Of a stretch of DNA of 16,738 nt, positions 12,860 to 16,738 are shown in pieces; position 1 is the first letter of the stretch, and each line of letters opens with the position of its first letter. The notes beneath the pieces are model-generated. The model was not told where the DNA came from. It worked only from the letters and a program-made list of their open reading frames with translations, and searched no databases. Source of the DNA: Saprospiraceae bacterium. GTDB lineage: Bacteria > Bacteroidota > Bacteroidia > Chitinophagales > Saprospiraceae. Position numbers and translations under genes: made by a program. Location: NCBI GenBank assembly GCA_014379065.1, contig JACMMM010000683.1, positions 1 through 16,738 on the forward strand, in the 5' to 3' direction.

Positions 12860-13933
12860 ATGAACCACACATACGTCGCCATCATGGCCGGAGGAGTCGG
12901 AAGCCGCTTTTGGCCCGGCAGTCGCGAAGCCCGTCCCAAACAATTCCTTGATATGCTCGGCGTGGACAAAAGCCTGTTGCGCCTCACTTTTGAGCGGTTT
13001 TTGCCGATATGCCCGGCCAGTCACATTTTCATCGTCACCAACGCCGCTTACCGCGACCTGATTCTTGAGCAAATCCCCGAAATCTCTGACAACCAAATCC
13101 TCTGCGAGCCCAGCCGCAACAACACGGCTCCATGCGTAGCCTGGACAGCGTTCAAACTTGCTGCCCTCGATCCTGAGGCCAATTTTGTCATCGCGCCTTC
13201 CGACCATATCGTGTTGAAGGAACAGGCGTTTCTTGAAAAAATCCAGACAGCGCTCGAATACAGCGCAGCCAACGATGCCCTGCTCACCTTGGGCATTCAG
13301 CCCTCCCGCCCTGACACGGGCTATGGTTACATTCAGATGGAAAACGAGGTCGCATCGGGAATTTTCAAAGTCAAACGCTTTGCCGAAAAACCGGACCTCC
13401 CCACGGCCCATGAATTCGTCTCCTCGGGAGAATACCTCTGGAATGCAGGCATTTTCATCTGGAGAGCTTCAAGTATACTACACGCTTATCAAACCCTCGC
13501 GCCCGATATTTTTTCCATTTTGGAAAAAGGCCGTAGCGTGTACAACACCGCTGAAGAACAGGCATTTATCAACTCGGCCTATCCTACCACGCCCAATATT
13601 TCGGTGGATTTCGCCATCATGGAGAAAGCCAAAAACGTCTACACACTACCTGCCGAATTTGGCTGGAGCGACCTCGGCACCTGGGCAAGCCTCCACGCTG
13701 AATACCCAAAAGATGAAAACGGCAATGCTTTGCAAGGCAATGTTATAGCACTCGATACCCACGACACACTTGTACGCATCCCTGAAGGCAAAATCGCCGT
13801 GATAAAAGACCTGCACAATTACATCATTGTAGATACCCCCGACGCGCTGCTCATCTACCCAAAATCCAAGGAGCAGGAAGTAAAGCAAGTGACAGCGCTG
13901 GTGAAAGAGAAATCAGGGGATAAGCATCTATAA
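12860..13933 (+). CDS. manC: Mannose-1-phosphate guanylyltransferase
   Basis: 357 residues, the short form without the C-terminal phosphomannose isomerase cupin domain. Forms GDP-mannose from mannose 1-phosphate and GTP. The nucleotide-binding signature AGGVGSRFWPGSREARPKQF spans 10-29, CEPSRNNTAPC lies at 82-92, the IAPSDH metal site at 111-116, FAEKPD at 174-179 and WNAGIFIWR at 194-202, then FGWSDLGTW. It should feed gmd and fcl upstream, giving a complete GDP-mannose to GDP-L-fucose route except for phosphomannomutase and isomerase, which are not in the window. The stop codon (13931-13933) directly borders a long hairpin. The C-terminal residues DKHL are read from CTATAAGG-like sequence resembling the AGACCTATAAGG repeat arm. 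Confidence 0.95.
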   Translation: MNHTYVAIMAGGVGSRFWPGSREARPKQFLDMLGVDKSLLRLTFERFLPICPASHIFIVTNAAYRDLILEQIPEISDNQILCEPSRNNTAPCVAWTAFKLAALDPEANFVIAPSDHIVLKEQAFLEKIQTALEYSAANDALLTLGIQPSRPDTGYGYIQMENEVASGIFKVKRFAEKPDLPTAHEFVSSGEYLWNAGIFIWRASSILHAYQTLAPDIFSILEKGRSVYNTAEEQAFINSAYPTTPNISVDFAIMEKAKNVYTLPAEFGWSDLGTWASLHAEYPKDENGNALQGNVIALDTHDTLVRIPEGKIAVIKDLHNYIIVDTPDALLIYPKSKEQEVKQVTALVKEKSGDKHL

Positions 13934-14005
13934 GGTTTATGAAAGTTGATAAGGGTTTATGAGGGTTGATACTTCCTCATAAACCCTTATCAACCTTCAT
14001 AAACC
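13934..14005. repeat. Long hairpin with internal tandem repeats after manC
   Basis: Arms of 31 bases (13934-13964 and 13975-14005) with a single mismatch and a 10-base loop. Each arm is built from GGTTTATGA and GTTGATA units: GGTTTATGAAAGTTGATAAG followed by GGTTTATGAGGGTTGATA. The element starts directly after the manC stop. A stem this long would be a very stable 3' end for the gmd-fcl-manC transcript. Confidence 0.85.
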
Positions 14006-14089
14006 GCACCCTGTTCAGGGTTTACCCTAATCACCAACGGAGCCTTAACAGGTCAAACACTTATTTTTCAAAAAAATAGCATGCAAAAT

Positions 14090-14119
14090 TTTGAGCGTTG
14101 TCAACATTCTCTAACTTCG
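14090..14119 (+). promoter_or_regulatory. Bacteroidota-type promoter for the DUF433 gene
   Basis: TTTG (14090-14093), 18 bases, then TAACTTCG (14112-14119). This fits the Bacteroidota primary sigma factor pattern TTTG-N19-TAnnTTTG with one mismatch in the -7 box and a one-base shorter spacer. Transcription would start near 14126, leaving a leader of about 85 bases before ATG 14211. It is the best promoter candidate in the window. Confidence 0.55.
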
Positions 14120-14210
14120 CACCACTAAATCGTTTAATCAGTTCCTTTTCTCTTAATCCTTCATGTATAATCCCGGCCCGTTCCTTCACCATTCTAATCT
14201 GTAGTGCCGG

Positions 14211-14489
14211 ATGAGTCTAACTTCTACCATCAGCGTTCACCCTGAAATCCAAGATGGAGCACCCGTATTTAGCGGAACCCGTGTTCGAGTAGAAACATTT
14301 TATGACTTCCTTCGCATAGGCGTGAGTGTCAACGAGTTTTTGGATGAATTCCCTTCCATCACCCGCGATCAAGCCTTGGAAGTGTATGATTTGATGAACC
14401 GTCAGGTCACGCCCGATCAAATTGCTGCGCTTGCAGGGCCGCAATCAAACATTCAACCCGGTGAGGGTCGTATGTTTGCGTCCGCGTGA
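14211..14489 (+). CDS. DUF433 family protein (antitoxin-like), no toxin partner visible
   Basis: 92 residues. The family pattern is clear: ISVHPEIQDGAPVFSGTRV (residues 7-25) corresponds to the I-x-x-x-P-x-I-x-G-x-P-V-x-x-GTR core of DUF433, followed by FYDFLRIGVSVNEFLDEFPS and ITRDQALEVYDLM, a small winged or ribbon-helix DNA-binding fold in related proteins. DUF433 proteins often pair with a DUF5615 PIN-like toxin as VapB-like antitoxins; no such gene follows here. The C-terminal 25 residues (AALAGPQSNIQPGEGRMF) are longer and less conserved than the usual end. The gene has its own promoter candidate and a strong terminator, making a separate unit inside the polysaccharide locus. It could be a stray antitoxin or a small regulator. 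Function otherwise unknown. Confidence 0.8.
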   Translation: MSLTSTISVHPEIQDGAPVFSGTRVRVETFYDFLRIGVSVNEFLDEFPSITRDQALEVYDLMNRQVTPDQIAALAGPQSNIQPGEGRMFASA

Positions 14490-14517
14490 TACAGCATCCA
14501 TCAGACATACGTTCTAC

Positions 14518-14573
14518 AAAAAAAATCTCTGAGCCAACCCGAGTGGGTGGTGACTCAGAGATTTTTTATTTTA
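14518..14573 (+). terminator. Strong intrinsic terminator after the DUF433 gene
   Basis: AAAAAATCTCTGAG (14520-14533) pairs perfectly with CTCAGAGATTTTTT (14554-14567); an inner stem joins CCAACCC to GGGTGG with small bulges around loop GAGT. A T-rich run (TTTTTTATTTT) follows. The A-rich left side and T-rich right side make it potentially bidirectional. It ends only about 7 bases before the GTG start of the next glycosyltransferase. Confidence 0.88.
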
Positions 14574-14579
14574 CAAACC

Positions 14580-15728
14580 GTGAGAAACCCGCTCGAACCC
14601 GCTCCCCGTATCGCCCTGGTGGCCAGCATCGCTTGGACACTCTGGAATTATCGCCTTTCGCTTATCAAGGAATTGGAATCCGCAGGCTATGAGGTCATCC
14701 TGCTTGCTGCCGACGACGCATCTCGCCTTCACCTCGAACAGCACACCTGGGCGAAATTTTTTCCGTTGCGCCAACTCTCCCGCCGCAGCATTTCGCTCTA
14801 CCAGAACCTGAAATTCTTGTTTGAAATATTCTTTGTGCTGCGCCACCACCGCCCTGATGTGGCTTTGTTTTTTACCATTCGCCCAAATACATTAGGCAAC
14901 CTTGCCGCCGCCGCCGCAGGAGTACCCAGTATTTCCACGGTAGAAGGTATGGGGATCTCCGGCAGCTCACAGGGTTGGCTGCGTCGGATTACTCTTTTTC
15001 TTTACCGATTGGCGTTCCGCCATGCGAGCAAAGTGATTTTTTTAAACAACGACGACCTTCAGGATTTTACGCGCCAACGAATTGTCAATCCCCAAAAAGC
15101 CCTGCTCATACACGGTCCAGGCATTGATTTGCAGCACTTTGCGCCGCAAGCAAAAGTAAGTCCTTCGGAAAAAACCGTGTTCCTTTTTGTCGCCCGCTTG
15201 CTTTCGGAAAAGGGCATCTGTGAGTTTGTAGAAGCCGCGCGGTTACTAAAAAGCAAAGGAGTAGCCGCTGAATTCCGCGTACTGGGAAGTACGGATTCAG
15301 GCAACCCGACTACGATTTCGGATCTTGAATTGGAAAGTTGGGTGCAGGAAGACATCATACAGCACCTCGGATTTCTCGACGATGTGCGCCCAGCCATTGC
15401 AGCATGCGATTTCCTCGTACTGCCGTCTTACTATCGCGAAGGAGTGCCGCGCTCGGTGCTGGAAGCTATGAGCATGGAAAAACCGATCATCACGACCGAT
15501 AACGTGGGCTGTCGCGACACCGTGGAAGAGGGTAAAAACGGCTTCCTCATCCCGTCTCGCAATGTCGCTGCACTCGCTGACACTATGGAAAAAGCAATAG
15601 CGCTTTCTCTTGAACAAAGGGCAGAAATGGGCCGATGGAGCCGTCAAATGGCCGAATCGGAATTTGGAGATCAATGGGTATTACCAAGATATTTGGCGCT
15701 TATCCAGGAGGTATTGACAAAGCACTGA
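14580..15728 (+). CDS. Glycosyltransferase family 4 (WbpT/PglA-like)
   Basis: 382 residues from GTG 14580. Earlier in-frame GTGs (14547 onward) lie inside the terminator stem and are rejected; the family N-terminus (RIALVASIAWTLWNYR) begins a few codons after 14580. GT-B fold: the N-terminal domain has LFFTIRPNTLGNLAAAAAGV and STVEGMGISG; the hinge HGPGIDLQHF; the donor domain FVARLLSEKGICEFVEAA, and the nucleotide-sugar site EGVPRSVLEAMSMEKPIITT with DTVEEGKNGFL. This resembles enzymes that add GalNAc or GlcNAc to lipid-linked glycans such as PglA, but specificity is not proven. The terminator immediately upstream means it is unlikely to be expressed strongly from the DUF433 promoter. The gene ends 55 bases before a convergent lipoprotein gene. 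Confidence 0.9.
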   Translation: MRNPLEPAPRIALVASIAWTLWNYRLSLIKELESAGYEVILLAADDASRLHLEQHTWAKFFPLRQLSRRSISLYQNLKFLFEIFFVLRHHRPDVALFFTIRPNTLGNLAAAAAGVPSISTVEGMGISGSSQGWLRRITLFLYRLAFRHASKVIFLNNDDLQDFTRQRIVNPQKALLIHGPGIDLQHFAPQAKVSPSEKTVFLFVARLLSEKGICEFVEAARLLKSKGVAAEFRVLGSTDSGNPTTISDLELESWVQEDIIQHLGFLDDVRPAIAACDFLVLPSYYREGVPRSVLEAMSMEKPIITTDNVGCRDTVEEGKNGFLIPSRNVAALADTMEKAIALSLEQRAEMGRWSRQMAESEFGDQWVLPRYLALIQEVLTKH

Positions 15729-15783
15729 ATTGCAATTTCTTGAATGCTTAACCATCCCACGTTGGGCTTGGACACTCAAGGGA

Positions 15784-16404
15784 TCAAAAGAAAACATCTT
15801 CGGTAGTAATCGCCACCGAGCTGCTGTCACTTTTGGACATTGTGATGGTAAATTTGAAAGGCAATGCCGGATTGGACGGATGTTCTTTAGTGACCAGAAA
15901 AAACACGCTCTCATAGTAGCCACCCCTAAAAGGCGGGAACATTTCCAAAGCATTCACGGAGGCCACTTCTGCCGACCCAAACTCCCTATCTGGTTGGTCA
16001 ATGTAAGGCTCTGTTGTCATCAAAAAAAGCGCATTGAGAGATGTTCCCGCGGGTAATGTATCGTTGAAGAGTCGGTTGGCGGTAATGTTGATTTTCGTAA
16101 GTGGAAACTTCAAGCCTCCGTATCCAGGCTCATTAGGACTACAGCCGTAGGCAGCGCTTGTGAACCCAACAACTGGCAATTCGGGTACCCGCATGGCTAA
16201 ATACTCGATGCTGTCGGGTATCATTTCTATCCGCAAGGATTCTGTCCCAATTCCCTGTTTGGTTTCTACAGACAGTTTTTTGAAATCAAAGAAATTTGGA
16301 ACTTCAGGCGCACCGCCACAGCCGCAAGAAGTGAAGCAGGAACATGCCTCTATCAAGGTGATGCCTATTATAAAAAATGCGATGAGAATGATTTGTTTTT
16401 TCAT
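15784..16404 (-). CDS. Cysteine-rich putative lipoprotein of unknown function
   Basis: 206 residues. The N-terminus MKKQIILIAFFIIGITLIEAC is a lipoprotein signal peptide, with lipobox-like IEAC and Cys21 as the predicted lipidated residue. The mature start CSCFTSCGCGGAPEVPNFF packs five cysteines in about ten residues. The rest is rich in Phe, Pro and beta-type segments (IRIEMIPDSIEYLAMRV-like, FPLTKINITANRLFNDTLP, FKFTITMSKSDSSSVAI) without membrane helices. No family recognised. It should be anchored in the outer or inner membrane facing the periplasm or surface. It is read in the same direction as, and 25 bases after, the partial glycosyltransferase on the minus strand, so they may be co-transcribed. 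It converges on the plus-strand glycosyltransferase without a clear terminator in the 55-base gap. Confidence 0.75.
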   Translation of the reverse strand: MKKQIILIAFFIIGITLIEACSCFTSCGCGGAPEVPNFFDFKKLSVETKQGIGTESLRIEMIPDSIEYLAMRVPELPVVGFTSAAYGCSPNEPGYGGLKFPLTKINITANRLFNDTLPAGTSLNALFLMTTEPYIDQPDREFGSAEVASVNALEMFPPFRGGYYESVFFLVTKEHPSNPALPFKFTITMSKSDSSSVAITTEDVFF

Positions 16405-16429
16405 TTCTAGAAGCGTTTGGCAAGTAAGT

Positions 16430-16738
16430 TCAGGTTAACAATGCAAGATACTGATTTGCAACATTCCCCACCAAAAACGGCTCAATACGGTCCTCAATCT
16501 CCGTTATGTTTACGCTCGATTTTTCAAGTTCGAGCCACTCTATCCAAGATTGAATTGTGCTTTGTGTCACTTTCCCGTTTTCTACCTTCAAATTGAAAAC
16601 CAACGGATTGCCCTTGAAAAAATCAGTAAAGGGGTCGTTCTCCACATAGGACAAATTCAGCACTGGCTTCCCCGCAGCAAGATAATCAACAGCCTTGCTG
16701 GGCAATTGAAAATCAGTGGCGTTGCCGATGTTGATCAG
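16430..16738 (-). CDS. Glycosyltransferase, C-terminal part (runs off the window)
   Basis: The minus-strand frame is open from the window edge (16738) to a TAA at 16430-16432, 102 residues. It reads LINIGNATDFQLPSKAVDYL and then AAGKPVLNLSYVENDPF, the donor-site end of GT-B glycosyltransferases (compare the family phrase P-S-K-x-x-[DE]-Y-x-x-x-G-K-P). The final part (IQSWIEWLELEKSSVN...VGNVANQYLALL) is the usual C-terminal helix. The N-terminal three quarters lie outside the window, so sugar and acceptor cannot be guessed. It is upstream of, and probably in the same transcript as, the lipoprotein. Confidence 0.78.
   Translation of the reverse strand: MINIGNATDFQLPSKAVDYLAAGKPVLNLSYVENDPFTDFFKGNPLVFNLKVENGKVTQSTIQSWIEWLELEKSSVNITEIEDRIEPFLVGNVANQYLALLT

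Noticed and set aside
13934..14005. CRISPR-like repeat array after manC
   Set aside because: The units are tandem within a single hairpin, with no spacers and no cas genes.
14547..14579. Upstream GTG starts for the glycosyltransferase at 14580
   Set aside because: They fall inside the terminator stem and T-run and would add residues not seen in the family.
14486..14692. Short plus-strand frame after the DUF433 gene as a toxin partner
   Set aside because: Its translation runs through the terminator and shows no DUF5615 or PIN features.

Overview
The window is a polysaccharide (capsule, exopolysaccharide or O-antigen type) biosynthesis locus from a member of the Bacteroidota. I base the phylum on protein styles (CapD-type dehydratases, PHP-type CpsB phosphatase, WbuB-like glycosyltransferase), on one good TTTG-N18-TAnnTTTG-like promoter, on scarce Shine-Dalgarno sequences, and on many long intergenic palindromes and heptamer repeats. 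The abundance of palindromes suggests a Saprospiria-like environmental lineage, but that is a guess. No tRNA, rRNA, CRISPR array or intact insertion sequence is visible.

Left part (1-4132): a possible tail of an upstream gene, a WbuB-like glycosyltransferase, an NAD-dependent sugar epimerase/reductase, a WecA/MraY-like polytopic phosphoglycosyl transferase and a monotopic (PglC/WcaJ-type) sugar transferase. These would start a glycan on undecaprenyl phosphate. A 522-base gene-free stretch (4133-4654) follows, with a possible promoter box and a dispersed-repeat-like segment.

Middle part (4655-9907): a membrane CapD/WbpM-type UDP-sugar 4,6-dehydratase, a WbpD-like left-handed beta-helix N-acetyltransferase, the scar of a DegT-type aminotransferase with almost all of its middle deleted, a convergent 49-residue small secreted-protein candidate, a second soluble CapD-like dehydratase, and a second monotopic sugar transferase paralogous to the first. 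The arrangement (sugar transferase + dehydratase on one side of the scar, dehydratase + sugar transferase on the other) looks like two amino-sugar modules joined at a decayed aminotransferase.

Right part (9939-13933): a CpsB/YwqE-type PHP phosphatase, then the GDP-L-fucose branch gmd-fcl-manC, all on the plus strand. Then comes a self-contained unit (promoter, DUF433 gene, strong terminator; 14090-14573), another family 4 glycosyltransferase (14580-15728), and on the minus strand a cysteine-rich lipoprotein and the C-terminal part of a further glycosyltransferase running off the window.

The most unusual theme is structural. Inverted repeats or heptamer arrays sit on, or directly at, the stop codons of many genes here. 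One palindrome family (arm AGACCTATAAGGTTT) occurs twice, each time supplying the stop codon of the gene it follows. Another palindrome is translated inside a dehydratase. A 27-base-arm hairpin holds the stop codons of two convergent reading frames. These elements seem to shape gene ends, and possibly transcript ends, across the locus.
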